DNA of 64,000 nt from Acinetobacter haemolyticus (GCF_900406815.1 NZ_OVCN01000017.1:16690-80689); one strand, 5' to 3'; positions 29,365 through 38,580 are shown, counted from the stretch's first letter. The notes: generated from the letters alone by a model not told the origin. Numbers and translations are program-made.

Positions 29365-29401
29365 AAGATTACCGATTTCATATAGCTAAATCGGTAATCT
29401 T
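29365..29401 (-). terminator. 14-bp hairpin between mesD and the flavin reductase gene
   Basis: AAGATTACCGATTT (29365-29378) pairs with AAATCGGTAATCTT (29388-29401) around a 9-nt loop. A T run follows on the plus strand; the minus-strand side has no strong U-tract, so for the mesXD transcript it may be a weak terminator, attenuator or RNA-processing site. Confidence 0.55.
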
Positions 29402-29426
29402 TTACATATTTCGATTTCGTTGAATA

Positions 29427-30455
29427 CTAGGCAGAAAGCTCTCTACGGATAATTTCTGCACCTGCACTTAAAGCATTGAGCTTGCCTCTAGCCACTTCAC
29501 GCGCTAAAGGCGCCATTCCACAGTTGGTCGATGGGTAAAGCTTGTCGGCATCAACAAATTGAAGTGCTTTGCGTAAGGTATCAGCAACTTCTTCAGGTGT
29601 TTCAATGTTATTGCTTGCTACATCAATCGCACCGACCATCACTTTTTTACCTCGGATCAATTCAATCAGATCCATGGGTACACGAGAGTTTTGGCATTCT
29701 AACGAAATAATATCAATCTTCGATTTTTGCAGCTTAGGGAAGGCTTCTTCATATTGACGCCATTCTGAACCCAAAGTCTTTTTCCAATCGGTATTGGCTT
29801 TGATGCCATAACCATAACAAATATGGACAGCGGTTTCACATTTAAGCCCTTCAAGTGCACGCTCTAAAGTCGCAACGCCCCAATCATTTACTTCATCGAA
29901 GAAGACATTAAATGCTGGCTCATCAAACTGGATGATATCTACACCTGCGGCTTCTAACTCTCTTGCTTCTTGATTAAGAATTTTGGCAAATTCCCAAGCC
30001 AGTTTTTCACGGCTTTTGTAGTGACCATCATAAAGTGTATCAATCATGGTCATTGGACCTGGTAACGCCCATTTAATCGGTTGCTTGGTTTGTTGACGCA
30101 AAAACTTAGCATCTTCAACAAAAACAGGCTTTTGACGACTTACAGCACCTACAACTGACGGTACACTTGCATCATAACGATCACGGATTCGTACAGTTTC
30201 ACGTTTTTCAAAATCAACGCCATCAAGGTGTTCGATAAAAGTGGTGACAAAATGCTGACGGGTTTGCTCCCCATCGCTAACGATGTCAATGCCCGCATGC
30301 TGCTGTTCTTGCAATGACAAACGTAACGCATCTTGTTTGCCGTGGATCAGCTCTTCGTCTTGCAATTTCCAAGGCGACCAAAGCTTTTCTGGTTCTGCAA
30401 GCCAAGATGGTTTTGGTAAGCTGCCAGCTGTTGAAGTCGGTAATAATATTTTCAT
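29427..30455 (-). CDS. mesD: Folate-independent methionine synthase MesD (core MetE)
   Basis: This is a 342-residue core-MetE protein: the C-terminal catalytic barrel of MetE without the N-terminal folate-binding half. The zinc ligands are visible as His211 and Cys213 (VHICYGYG), Glu253 (SLECQNS) and Cys312 (STNCGMAP). The Acinetobacter members paired with DUF1852 are the MesD type, reported to need MesX and oxygen and to use an unknown methyl donor instead of methyl-folate. MesX lies 28 bp upstream on the same strand. The ATG at 30455 is the first ATG; a TTG lies two codons earlier. Confidence 0.88.
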   Translation of the reverse strand: MKILLPTSTAGSLPKPSWLAEPEKLWSPWKLQDEELIHGKQDALRLSLQEQQHAGIDIVSDGEQTRQHFVTTFIEHLDGVDFEKRETVRIRDRYDASVPSVVGAVSRQKPVFVEDAKFLRQQTKQPIKWALPGPMTMIDTLYDGHYKSREKLAWEFAKILNQEARELEAAGVDIIQFDEPAFNVFFDEVNDWGVATLERALEGLKCETAVHICYGYGIKANTDWKKTLGSEWRQYEEAFPKLQKSKIDIISLECQNSRVPMDLIELIRGKKVMVGAIDVASNNIETPEEVADTLRKALQFVDADKLYPSTNCGMAPLAREVARGKLNALSAGAEIIRRELSA

Positions 30456-30482
30456 TTTCAATCATCTTCTCAATATGAATAG

Positions 30483-31484
30483 TTAAACGGCAGCGCAATT
30501 TTGGTCAGCGTAGTTCTTTGTCCATTGCTCAAGAACATTTTGATAAGGCTTGATGAATTGCTCTTCAACAAATTTCCCTTGTTCAATCGCCAGTCGGCTA
30601 CGCTCTTCTCGGTCATAAACAATACGAGTAAGTGAATAATCTTGGTGTTTAAGACTAGGTTGATAAAACGTGCCTGCAACCGAATTGGCGTTGTAAATCT
30701 CAGGGCGATAAATCTTTTGGAAGCTTTCCATCGTACTGATGGTGCTGATCAACTCAAGGTTGGTATAGTCGCTCAGCAAATCACCTGAGAAATAGAAAGC
30801 CAAAGGCGCAACACTATTTGGTGGCATGAAATAGCGAACTTTTAAACCCATTTTTTGGAAATACTCATCTGTTAAAGAGTATTCATCTTGTAGGTATTCG
30901 ACACCCAAAACTGGATGCTGATTATCACTGCGGCGATAGACTTTGCTGCTCGAAACACTGAGGCAAATCACAGGCTGCTTTTTAAAGTTTGCTTTATAAG
31001 TATCAGAGTTAATAAAGCTCTTAAATAAGTTGCCATGTAAATCACCAAAGTTTTCTGGTGTTTTAAATTCAGACTGATTTTTATTATGATCAAGTAATAA
31101 CACACTAAAATCATAATCACGCACATAAGAGGAAAAATTATTTCCGACAATACCTTCAATACGTTTATTGGTTTTTTTATCAACAATATTAGTTTTTAAT
31201 ATTTCAATCAAAGGCAATGCATTTGAATTGTTTTCAGCATCGATTTTCATCTCAACGGAAATAATTTCAAGCTCGACAGAATAGCGATCGCTATTTGGGT
31301 TATCCCAATGCGCCAAAGTATTGAAACGGTTGTCGATCATTTTTAAAGTATTGCGCAAATTTTCTTGACGGCTCTCTCCTCTCGCCAAATTCGCAAAGTT
31401 GGTGGTAATGCGAGTATTGTCTGAAGGGCGATAGTCTTCATCGAAACGAATACTCTTTATCGTAAATTTAAATTCTTTACTCAT
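30483..31484 (-). CDS. mesX: DUF1852 protein MesX, partner of MesD
   Basis: The 333-residue protein is DUF1852 (FKFTIKSIRFDEDYRPSDNT at the N-terminus, RITTNFANLARGE following, with a C-terminal KPYQNVLEQWTKNYADQN). MesX is required together with MesD for methionine formation in Acinetobacter; its chemistry is not settled. The start at 31484 has AGGGTG upstream; a GTG at 31496 overlaps that site. It is the first gene of the mesX-mesD group, possibly continuing into the flavin reductase. Confidence 0.88.
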   Translation of the reverse strand: MSKEFKFTIKSIRFDEDYRPSDNTRITTNFANLARGESRQENLRNTLKMIDNRFNTLAHWDNPNSDRYSVELEIISVEMKIDAENNSNALPLIEILKTNIVDKKTNKRIEGIVGNNFSSYVRDYDFSVLLLDHNKNQSEFKTPENFGDLHGNLFKSFINSDTYKANFKKQPVICLSVSSSKVYRRSDNQHPVLGVEYLQDEYSLTDEYFQKMGLKVRYFMPPNSVAPLAFYFSGDLLSDYTNLELISTISTMESFQKIYRPEIYNANSVAGTFYQPSLKHQDYSLTRIVYDREERSRLAIEQGKFVEEQFIKPYQNVLEQWTKNYADQNCAAV

Positions 31485-31593
31485 TGTGATCTGCACCCTA
31501 ATTCCGAGATAAAACTTGAATTTCTTAATGATGAAATTTATACCTCATTCACAACATGAATAAAAATGATTTAGTTTCATAGAAAAGTGAGTA

Positions 31594-31613
31594 AAATTCA
31601 TCTTCATGAATTT
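31594..31613. promoter_or_regulatory. 8-bp inverted repeat upstream of mesX
   Basis: AAATTCAT (31594-31601) and ATGAATTT (31606-31613) are inverted around CTTC, 110 bp before mesX. It could be an operator for the methionine genes. It does not match the TGAA-N5-TTCA MetR site orientation, so the regulator is unassigned. Confidence 0.35.
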
Positions 31614-31879
31614 ATTATTTATTAACAATGAGTTGTGTAAAGATAGGGCCACTTAGATTTGTGATCGAGGGTGTAATTAAACGGGTTTCATGTTTAAAGT
31701 AATGGGATGGGGCTTTTTTAGGTGCAGCTTTTTTACTGTAATGTCAGATTATGAAGAATAAGAAAAGTGGGGAAAGTTTCCTATAGCGCCATTATTTAGA
31801 ATAGCTCTAACTTTTCATTTTTTTAAATTAGTATTAATAATATAACGAAGTAAATGTAACTTTAATTGAAAGGTACAAA
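31614..31879. other. AT-rich gap between mesX and the Sel1-like gene
   Basis: It carries the divergent promoters of mesX and the Sel1 gene. No RNA gene, repeat or riboswitch-like fold was recognised. The last 60 bp are very AT-rich and end in GAAAGG, the ribosome binding site of the next gene. Confidence 0.4.
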
Positions 31880-32443
31880 GTGAAAATTCTCAATCTTACA
31901 TCTATTGTTTTAGGACTAATCTTTTCTATGGAAACTTTAGCTAATCCAACTTTTTCAAATGATTTATTAGCGAAAGCTAAAAATGGTGATTCATCAGCGC
32001 AACTAGAATTAGCCGATGTATATATACATGGTTACGGAATTGAAGAAGATGAGGCTCAAGCAGAAAGCTGGGCTATTAGGTCAGCGGAAAGTGGTAATGT
32101 TAATGCGATGTATTGGCTCGGTGATGGCTATGCGACATATGCTGGTCTAGTTGAAGATAGGGATCCAACTGATGCTGATGAGCACTATAAAAAAGCTTTT
32201 GTGTGGTTTTCAAAAGGGTCTGACCTAAATCATACTGATTCTATGGTGGGTTTAGCTACGCTATATCGTAATGGTGAGGGAGTTACCAAAGATACTGATA
32301 AGGCATTAGATTTATTAAAAAAAGCTGCTTCTCTTGGTAGTAAAGAAGCGATGAGAGATCTTGAGTTTATGTATCAATATGGAGTAGGTGTAGAAAAAGA
32401 TTTAGATACCGCAAAATTTTGGGAAGATAAAGCAAATCAATAA
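31880..32443 (+). CDS. Secreted Sel1-repeat (TPR-like) protein
   Basis: The 187-residue protein has a GTG start after GAAAGG and a signal peptide cleaved near METLANP. Three to four Sel1-like repeats follow: AQLELADVYIHGYGIEED near 40, NAMYWLGDGYATYAG near 75, DSMVGLATLYRNGEGVTKD near 112 and EAMRDLEFMYQYGVGVEKD near 147. Such repeats mediate protein contacts in the periplasm. Codon use is AT-richer than in guaA beside it, so it may be a less conserved gene. Function unknown. Confidence 0.82.
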   Translation: MKILNLTSIVLGLIFSMETLANPTFSNDLLAKAKNGDSSAQLELADVYIHGYGIEEDEAQAESWAIRSAESGNVNAMYWLGDGYATYAGLVEDRDPTDADEHYKKAFVWFSKGSDLNHTDSMVGLATLYRNGEGVTKDTDKALDLLKKAASLGSKEAMRDLEFMYQYGVGVEKDLDTAKFWEDKANQ

Positions 32444-32519
32444 TTATGTCTAAAATCAAAATAATACGCATTATACGAAATGATTTAAAAACTCATTAAA
32501 CTCTAAAGTAAAAAATAAA

Positions 32520-32545
32520 AAAGCCGACTTTTCTAAGTCGGCTTT
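32520..32545 (-). terminator. Intrinsic terminator of guaA
   Basis: An 11-bp stem (32520-32530 with 32535-32545, sequence AAAGCCGACTT) with a 4-nt loop is followed on the minus strand by a long U-rich run. It lies about 150 nt after the guaA stop, leaving a structured 3' UTR. Confidence 0.9.
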
Positions 32546-32700
32546 ACTTAACGAGCTTTAGCAATCCCTAATACCAAGCGCAGAGCGCTTGACGTAATTC
32601 AGGCAAGAAGCTTCGCTTCTTGAAATCCCGTACTGCCGCAGGCGTAGCCTTTAGCGTAAATTTGGCTAAAAGCTATCGCTTTTAAAAAGACCGAATTTAC
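32546..32700 (-). other. Hairpin-rich 3' untranslated region of guaA
   Basis: On the minus strand the 150 nt after guaA contain several short perfect hairpins: AAAAGC-GATA-GCTTTT (32665-32680), AAGAAGC-GAA-GCTTCTT (32606-32622) and AAGCGC-TCT-GCGCTT (32577-32591). An outer GTAAATT/AATTTAC pair at about 32656-32700 includes the guaA stop codon. This density is unlike other intergenic regions in the window and suggests an RNA with a regulatory or stabilising role, or a degenerate repeat element. Confidence 0.5.
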
Positions 32701-34265
32701 TCCCACTCAATCGTTGCTGGTGGCTTAGATGACACATCATAAACAACGCGTGAAACATCTTTGATTTCATTCATGATACGGGTTGAGATTTTATCAACTA
32801 ACTCATATGGCAAGTGAGCAAAACGCGCAGTCATAAAGTCAACGGTTTCCACCGCACGAAGTGCAATCACCCATGCATAACGACGACCATCACCTACCAC
32901 ACCCACTGATTTCACAGGTTGGAATACAGCAAATGCTTGAGCTGTTTTGTCATACCAACCGCTTGCACGAAGCTCTTGCATGAAGATGTCATCCGCAAGA
33001 CGAAGAATATCTGCATATTCTTTTTTCACTTCACCCAAAATACGCACGCCCAAACCTGGACCTGGGAATGGATGACGGTAAATCATGCTATGCGGTAAAC
33101 CAAGTGTTGTACCGAGTTTACGGACTTCATCTTTGAACAAGTCACGTAATGGTTCCACGAGATCAAAAGCTAAGTCTTCTGGTAAACCACCCACGTTATG
33201 GTGTGATTTGATCACGTGTGCTTTACCTTGTTTGCTTGCAGCAGATTCGATTACATCTGGGTAAATCGTACCTTGAGCCAAGAATTTCACGCCATCTAAC
33301 TTACGTGCTTCTTCAGCAAAAACTTCGATAAACTCACGACCAATAATTTTACGTTTTTTCTCAGGATCAACTTCACCTGCCAATGCTGTCAAGAAACGTT
33401 CTTCAGCATCTGCACGAATGACGCGGATCCCCATGTTATCTGCGAACATTTGCATCACTTGATCGCCTTCATTTAAACGAAGTAAACCATTGTCTACAAA
33501 TACACAAGTCAACTGGTCGCCAATCGCTTTATGTAACAATGCGGCTACAACAGATGAATCCACACCACCAGATAAACCTAATAAAACCTTTTCATCACCG
33601 ATTTGCTCACGCAACTGTTCTACACGTAAGTCGATAATATGTTCAGGTGTCCAAAGACCACGACAGCCACAAATCTGATGAACAAAGTTTGAAAGTAATT
33701 CTGCACCTTTCGCTGTATGCGTCACTTCTGGGTGGAATTGCACGCCGTAGAAACGACGTTTTTCATCGCTGACTGCAGCAAATGGACAGCTTGGTGTGCT
33801 TGCTGTTACTTGGAAACCTTCTGGAATTGCGCTGACTTTATCGCCATGACTCATCCATACATGAAGTTGGTTTTCACGATCTTGTAATTTGCCGATTAAT
33901 TGGTCACGCACCAAAATATCGACTTCTGCATAACCAAACTCATGTACTGTACCTGGCTCTACTTTACCGCCAAGTTGTTCAGACATGGTTTGTAAACCAT
34001 AGCAAATACCTAAAACAGGTACACCTAATTCAAATACGATCTGCGGTGCACGTGGACTGCCTAGTTCATGCACGCTCTCAGGTCCACCTGACAAGATAAT
34101 CCCGTTTGGATTAAATGCACGAATGTCTTCTTCAGACATATCATATGCATACATTTCAGAATAGACACCTGCTTCACGTACTCGACGTGCAATGAGCTGG
34201 CTATATTGAGAGCCGAAATCCAAGATAAGGATACGATCTTCAGTAATTTGAGTATTGGTCGTCAT
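32697..34265 (-). CDS. guaA: GMP synthase (glutamine-hydrolysing)
   Basis: Converts XMP to GMP with ATP and glutamine. The 522-residue protein has an N-terminal class I amidotransferase ([10 protein letters not shown], catalytic Cys88 in GICYGLQ, His/Glu in FHPEVTH), the PP-loop [13 protein letters not shown] near residue 230, and the C-terminal GMP synthase dimerisation domain ending KPPATIEWE. The length is standard. No guaB is adjacent. Confidence 0.98.
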   Translation of the reverse strand: MTTNTQITEDRILILDFGSQYSQLIARRVREAGVYSEMYAYDMSEEDIRAFNPNGIILSGGPESVHELGSPRAPQIVFELGVPVLGICYGLQTMSEQLGGKVEPGTVHEFGYAEVDILVRDQLIGKLQDRENQLHVWMSHGDKVSAIPEGFQVTASTPSCPFAAVSDEKRRFYGVQFHPEVTHTAKGAELLSNFVHQICGCRGLWTPEHIIDLRVEQLREQIGDEKVLLGLSGGVDSSVVAALLHKAIGDQLTCVFVDNGLLRLNEGDQVMQMFADNMGIRVIRADAEERFLTALAGEVDPEKKRKIIGREFIEVFAEEARKLDGVKFLAQGTIYPDVIESAASKQGKAHVIKSHHNVGGLPEDLAFDLVEPLRDLFKDEVRKLGTTLGLPHSMIYRHPFPGPGLGVRILGEVKKEYADILRLADDIFMQELRASGWYDKTAQAFAVFQPVKSVGVVGDGRRYAWVIALRAVETVDFMTARFAHLPYELVDKISTRIMNEIKDVSRVVYDVSSKPPATIEWE

Positions 34266-34478
34266 GGCTAATCAGAATGGCAAATGAAATAAGCGCCATA
34301 TTCTAGCATTTTTCACGCTTTGGCGCATCGCAATTCATCATCTATCTAATTTTTTAATTACTGGCAGCAATCGTCACTGATATTTAAGTTAAAAATTTGT
34401 AAGACAACCGACAAAAAGAGAGCTAAATCAACATTTCTAGTGAATTCTGCTCAACACAAAACAAAAATTGGTGCTAAG

Positions 34479-34586
34479 ATGATGTGGCGAAAACTTGCAT
34501 TACCACGGAAAGGTACTCAATTACCGCCATCGTTTCCTTCTTTTGAATTAATGGATTTCGATGTCCTTGAGAAAAAGGAAAACTAA
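34479..34586 (+). CDS. Possible 35-residue small protein
   Basis: ATG-ATG at 34479/34482 opens a frame reading MMWRKLALPRKGTQLPPSF and ending LEKKEN before TAA. The composition is protein-like (basic N-terminus, acidic C-terminus) in an otherwise empty gap between guaA and the DUF445 gene. The ribosome binding site is weak (TAAG). I do not recognise it; it could be chance. Confidence 0.3.
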   Translation: MMWRKLALPRKGTQLPPSFPSFELMDFDVLEKKEN

Positions 34587-34704
34587 AGGGGACTGAAAGC
34601 CTAACTTTATTATTGGTGAATGACCAATACCCCAACCATATCACTATCATCTATGGCTTGCTTTTTCACAAGCAACAATTAGGACTTGAAGGACCAATAA
34701 AATA

Positions 34705-35943
34705 ATGTTTCAAGAAATGATTGCGGATTTTCAACAGAATTTCTGGTTATATATTTCCATCCCGTTTATCAGTGGTTTAATTGGCTATGTGACGAAAGTC
34801 GTTGCTGTTCAAATGATGTTTTCACCACTTGAATTTAAAGGCCTTAAACTATTTGGTTTACCCATTGGGTGGCAAGGGATTGTTCCACGCAAAGCTGAAA
34901 AAATGGCGACCACAGCCGTTGAGCTAATGACCTCAAAGCTGATCAAACCTGAAGAAATTTTTGCTCGGCTCGATCCAAAACGCATCGCACAAGAAATCGA
35001 AAAACCGCTCATGGCTGCGGCAGAAGACATTACCCGTGAAGTTGCGCAACAGTACCAACCGGGTTTGTGGGAAGGTATGCCAGAGTTTGCACGTCAGAAA
35101 CTCATTAAACGTGTACAGGCCAAAGCGCCTGAGATTGTTGAACATATCATGGGCGAAGTACAAAAAGATGTTGCCAAGTACTTCGATATCAAACACATGG
35201 TCGTCAACAACCTGCTCAAAGATAAGCGCTTACTCAACGAAATCTTTAAAAAAGTCGGCAAACAAGAATTTAAATTCTTTAGTAATGTCGGCTTTATTTT
35301 TGGTTTCGGGATTGGTGTGATCCAAATGTTCTGCTGGGTTGTCACACAAGGTAAATATCCTTGGATGCTGCCGTTGTTTGGCGGATTCGTCGGTTTCTTT
35401 AGTGACTGGATCGCTTTGCAAATGATGTTTAGACCACTTCATCCCAAAAAGGTGATGGGCTTTACATGGCAAGGTCTATTTATTAAACGTCAAAATGAAG
35501 TTGCCGCCGATTATGCTGCCTTGATTTCTAAACAGTTACTTACCTCTCGCAACATGATGGAAGAACTTTTTTCAGGTACACATTCTGACAAAGTGATTGA
35601 ATTGGTCAGTCGCCATGTAAAGCAAGAAATTGATTTACAAGCGGGTGTGGTTCGTCCTTTGGTGGTGTATGCCATTGGTGGTGAGAAATACCAAAACCTG
35701 AAAGCGGACGTTGCTGAACGTATTCTGCAGCAACTACCAGATACCATGCGTTATGTGGAATCATATGCTGAAGATGCCATGAATGTACGTAACACCTTGG
35801 TTGAACGCATGCAGAAGCTTAGCCCTGAAGAATTTGAAGGCATGCTCCGCCCTGCCTTTAAAGAAGATGAGTGGGCACTGATTATCGTTGGTGCAGTACT
35901 GGGCTTTATGGTCGGTGAAATGCAAATTTTGTTTATGCTTTAA
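34705..35943 (+). CDS. DUF445 membrane protein
   Basis: A 412-residue inner-membrane protein of DUF445, function unknown. An N-terminal helix lies near residues 14-32, a central pair near 195-240 and a C-terminal helix at the end. The protein has an internal duplication: GYVTKVVAVQMMFSPLEFKG near residue 26 resembles GFFSDWIALQMMFRPLHPKK near 235, each followed by a GLPIGWQGIVPRKAE or GFTWQGLFIKRQNE segment. Spacing from an AAGGA site to the ATG is about 11 nt. It ends at a 20-bp terminator. Confidence 0.87.
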   Translation: MFQEMIADFQQNFWLYISIPFISGLIGYVTKVVAVQMMFSPLEFKGLKLFGLPIGWQGIVPRKAEKMATTAVELMTSKLIKPEEIFARLDPKRIAQEIEKPLMAAAEDITREVAQQYQPGLWEGMPEFARQKLIKRVQAKAPEIVEHIMGEVQKDVAKYFDIKHMVVNNLLKDKRLLNEIFKKVGKQEFKFFSNVGFIFGFGIGVIQMFCWVVTQGKYPWMLPLFGGFVGFFSDWIALQMMFRPLHPKKVMGFTWQGLFIKRQNEVAADYAALISKQLLTSRNMMEELFSGTHSDKVIELVSRHVKQEIDLQAGVVRPLVVYAIGGEKYQNLKADVAERILQQLPDTMRYVESYAEDAMNVRNTLVERMQKLSPEEFEGMLRPAFKEDEWALIIVGAVLGFMVGEMQILFML

Positions 35944-35957
35944 ACTTAAAAACCTTC

Positions 35958-35999
35958 TAAATACAAAAAAGGAAGCAAATGCTTCCTTTTTTGTATTTA
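35958..35999. terminator. Bidirectional terminator, 20-bp perfect stem
   Basis: 35958-35977 and 35980-35999 are perfect inverted copies (core GGAAGCA / TGCTTCC with A and T tracts). It stops the plus-strand DUF445 gene and the minus-strand YgiW gene that ends at 36005. Confidence 0.95.
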
Positions 36000-36004
36000 G
36001 AGAC

Positions 36005-36373
36005 TTAATGATGATGCTTTTCGATCTTGATCACTTCTATATCGGTAGGCTTATAGCGATGGGTATCGACTTCACCAACTAAACGAACATGATCACCTAC
36101 TTTCAATCCTGCCTTACGCCAAATATCATCATCGACTTCGATGCTAATTGTTCCCGTACGATCTTTAAACTCATAATGATCACTGTTTAAATGTTTCGTA
36201 ATTTGCCCCATGAGTGTCACTCCAGTTTCATCTGGTAATTGAGCAACCTGACTGACAGTTACGACATTTTTAGCAGCTTCTTGTATGAGTACATAATCCT
36301 CTTTACCTGCCCAAGTTTGGCTAGATAATGACAGTATCAATCCAATCGTACATCCAGCAATGATTTTTCTCAT
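36005..36373 (-). CDS. YgiW/YdeI-family periplasmic OB-fold protein
   Basis: A 122-residue secreted protein: signal peptide cleaved after SSQTWAGK, then the bacterial OB fold (VTLMGQITKHLNSDHYEFKD, GTISIEVDDDIWRKAGLKVGD, VRLVGEVDTHRYKPTDIEV). The family is linked to tolerance of peroxide, cadmium and acid or to biofilm traits. It is monocistronic. The C-terminus EKHHH is His-rich. Confidence 0.88.
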   Translation of the reverse strand: MRKIIAGCTIGLILSLSSQTWAGKEDYVLIQEAAKNVVTVSQVAQLPDETGVTLMGQITKHLNSDHYEFKDRTGTISIEVDDDIWRKAGLKVGDHVRLVGEVDTHRYKPTDIEVIKIEKHHH

Positions 36374-36508
36374 TTTTACTTACCTTCTTTTTGAATCTAA
36401 TCATAGCTAAGCAAAAAAATAAGTAGATGTCGGCTTACATTTGTAATGAACGGTAAATTTCTCTATTGAATTAGCCCCCTCGGCAGCTTAAACCAAGGGG
36501 ATCACAGA

Positions 36509-36931
36509 TTAATTTTCGATTTTATGATCTAAGCTCAAACGCCCCGCGCCATACAACATTAAATAGAATAACCCGCCAGCCATTGCTAAGTTTTTCATAA
36601 AATTGATTTGTTGTGCCTGATCATCTGCACCATGAAAAATAAAAGCAGTCAGAATACTAAATACCCCTAAACCAAATGCAGCAAAACGCGCTTGGAATCC
36701 AAATAACAACGCCAAACCACCACCAAATTCAACGAGAATGGTTAATGGTAACATGGCAGCAGGCACCCCCATGGCTTCCATATAACCCGCTGTCGCGCTA
36801 TAGGCCGTAAGCTTGCCCCATCCTGCGATAATAAAAATATATGCCATGAGAATTCGTGCAATTAAAGTTACGACATTTTCGACGCCAGTTTGCGTAACAA
36901 TATTTTTGACAACAACATTCGGATTAAACAT
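36509..36931 (-). CDS. DoxX-family membrane protein
   Basis: The protein is about 140 residues with four hydrophobic helices. DoxX motifs are ILMAYIFIIAGWGKLTAY near residue 23, MEAMGVPAAMLPLTILVEFG and an ALLFGFQARFAAFGLGVFSI segment. Some family members act in redox or thiosulfate oxidation; the role here is unknown. The ATG at 36931 is chosen; the longer frame to 36967 has no ribosome binding site. Confidence 0.85.
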   Translation of the reverse strand: MFNPNVVVKNIVTQTGVENVVTLIARILMAYIFIIAGWGKLTAYSATAGYMEAMGVPAAMLPLTILVEFGGGLALLFGFQARFAAFGLGVFSILTAFIFHGADDQAQQINFMKNLAMAGGLFYLMLYGAGRLSLDHKIEN

Positions 36932-37156
36932 AATAAATTCCACACTGTTTGTTTTTTGACATAACAACAGTGTATGTATGTTTTATTTTGCAATAAACAC
37001 AATATTAGTTAATGCATCGTTCTATATTTGAAACAAAGAATAAAATTAATAAGCGACTTCGCGTCAACCCCTGTTACCAATTAATTTGCTTTTTATACTG
37101 ACATTCCATTGCTGCACTGCTAGGATTTAGCTCAAATTTATAGCGTTAACATTTTC

Positions 37157-37798
37157 ATGGAACTCATTGATTTTATTCTACACGTTGACCAACACTTACT
37201 TGAGTTTATCAATAATTACGGCGTTTGGATCTATGCCATTTTATTTTTGATTATCTTTGTCGAAACAGGCTTTGTCGTGATGCCTTTTTTGCCTGGAGAT
37301 AGCTTACTTTTTGCTGCAGGGGCATTAGCAGCATCAACGGGTGTAATGGATCCTTGGGTACTGGGTGTTTTATTATTTATTGCAGCGGTACTGGGCGACA
37401 CAGTTAATTATCATATTGGTCATTATATTGGCCCTAAAGTCTTTGAAACCAACTCCCGATTTATTAACAAACAACACCTTCTGAAAACTCAACAATTCTT
37501 TGAGCATCATGGTGGCAAAACCATTATTTTCGCTCGTTTTGTGCCTTTTGCACGTACTTTCGCTCCGTTTGTCGCGGGTGCGGGCAGTATGAATTATAAA
37601 TATTTCCTGAGTTATAACGTGATTGGGGCATTCTGTTGGATCTCCTCTTTTATCACGCTAGGTTATTTATTTGGCAATATGCCAATCGTCAAAGATAATT
37701 TCACTTATTTAATTTTCGGTATCATTATTATTAGTGTTTTACCAGGCGTCATTGGCTTTGCTCGCCAAAAACTGAATCAACGTAAAGCATCCTCGTGA
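37157..37798 (+). CDS. DedA-family membrane protein
   Basis: A 213-residue inner-membrane protein of the DedA/SNARE-associated family, members of which are lipid (undecaprenyl phosphate or phosphatidylethanolamine) flippases. Signatures are the ETGFVVMPFLPGDSLLFAAG segment near residue 37, GDTVNYHIGHYIGPKVF near 83 and the re-entrant FARFVPFARTFAPFVAGAG near 133 with its conserved Arg residues. Position gives no operon clue. Confidence 0.92.
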   Translation: MELIDFILHVDQHLLEFINNYGVWIYAILFLIIFVETGFVVMPFLPGDSLLFAAGALAASTGVMDPWVLGVLLFIAAVLGDTVNYHIGHYIGPKVFETNSRFINKQHLLKTQQFFEHHGGKTIIFARFVPFARTFAPFVAGAGSMNYKYFLSYNVIGAFCWISSFITLGYLFGNMPIVKDNFTYLIFGIIIISVLPGVIGFARQKLNQRKASS

Positions 37799-37822
37799 TG
37801 CTATGGTCTTCGCTGATATGGT

Positions 37823-38413
37823 TTAAAACACCCGAAACACCATGGGTAACATACAAATAATCAGTAACATCGCCGATCCTTTATATAAATGGTCGGCTTT
37901 AATTCCAGCAAAGCTTCCTGTCAACAAAGCACGTCCAAACACCATCCAAAAGATTGAAACTGGAATTAAAATCAAACTAAAGATCGCAAATACGATGGCC
38001 GCATTTTGAACAGAATTCCATGCTTCTGGTGGGAAAATCCCTGCTGCGAGCAACACTGTTTTCGGGTTTTTTAAGGTCGATACAAACAGTTGAGTAGGAC
38101 GAATGTGTTGATGGCGTTGATCATGTTTCTGTAGATGCGAGCTTTTCCAGAGATGGAAAGCCATCCACAGTACATATAATAAGCTGCCAACATGTAGCAT
38201 CACATCGAAAGCGGGCCAAATCGGTTCAAATAGATGAATAAAAAGTGCCCACAAACTGATGCCGTAAATGTACCCCAGCCATTCTACTGGGATAAAAACA
38301 AGCGTCTTGGGAACACCGTGTTGGTGGGTTGCACTGGCAAGCATAGCATTGGTTGGACCAGGGATAAGTAATACCGCCAGCATCGCCAAAACAAAAAACC
38401 AACTCTCAATCAT
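37823..38413 (-). CDS. LysE-family exporter
   Basis: A 196-residue protein with five to six helices. The start LVIPGPTNAML-like segment (AVLLIPGPTNAMLASA) near residue 14 and FVSTLKNPKTVLLAAGIFP near 108 mark LysE/RhtB. The ATG at 38413 places the first helix at the N-terminus; a longer frame to 38473 adds a polar tail with no support. Substrate unknown. Convergent with dedA. Confidence 0.85.
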   Translation of the reverse strand: MIESWFFVLAMLAVLLIPGPTNAMLASATHQHGVPKTLVFIPVEWLGYIYGISLWALFIHLFEPIWPAFDVMLHVGSLLYVLWMAFHLWKSSHLQKHDQRHQHIRPTQLFVSTLKNPKTVLLAAGIFPPEAWNSVQNAAIVFAIFSLILIPVSIFWMVFGRALLTGSFAGIKADHLYKGSAMLLIICMLPMVFRVF

Positions 38414-38580
38414 AGATATACCGAACAACCAGACATGGGCGCCACGATAAACGAATTTAGGGCAGACAGACAAGTTCTAAGAAATGAGCAATGCAGGCTG
38501 AAAGAGACAATAATGGCTAATTTAAATTATAAAATATTGATTTTTATAAATTTCAATTGAAACATTTTGCTAATATTTAG

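Noticed and set aside
31485..31879. Possible SAM riboswitch or MetJ site upstream of mesX
   Set aside because: No tandem AGACGTCT MetJ boxes and no recognisable SAM riboswitch core were found; only a simple inverted repeat is present.
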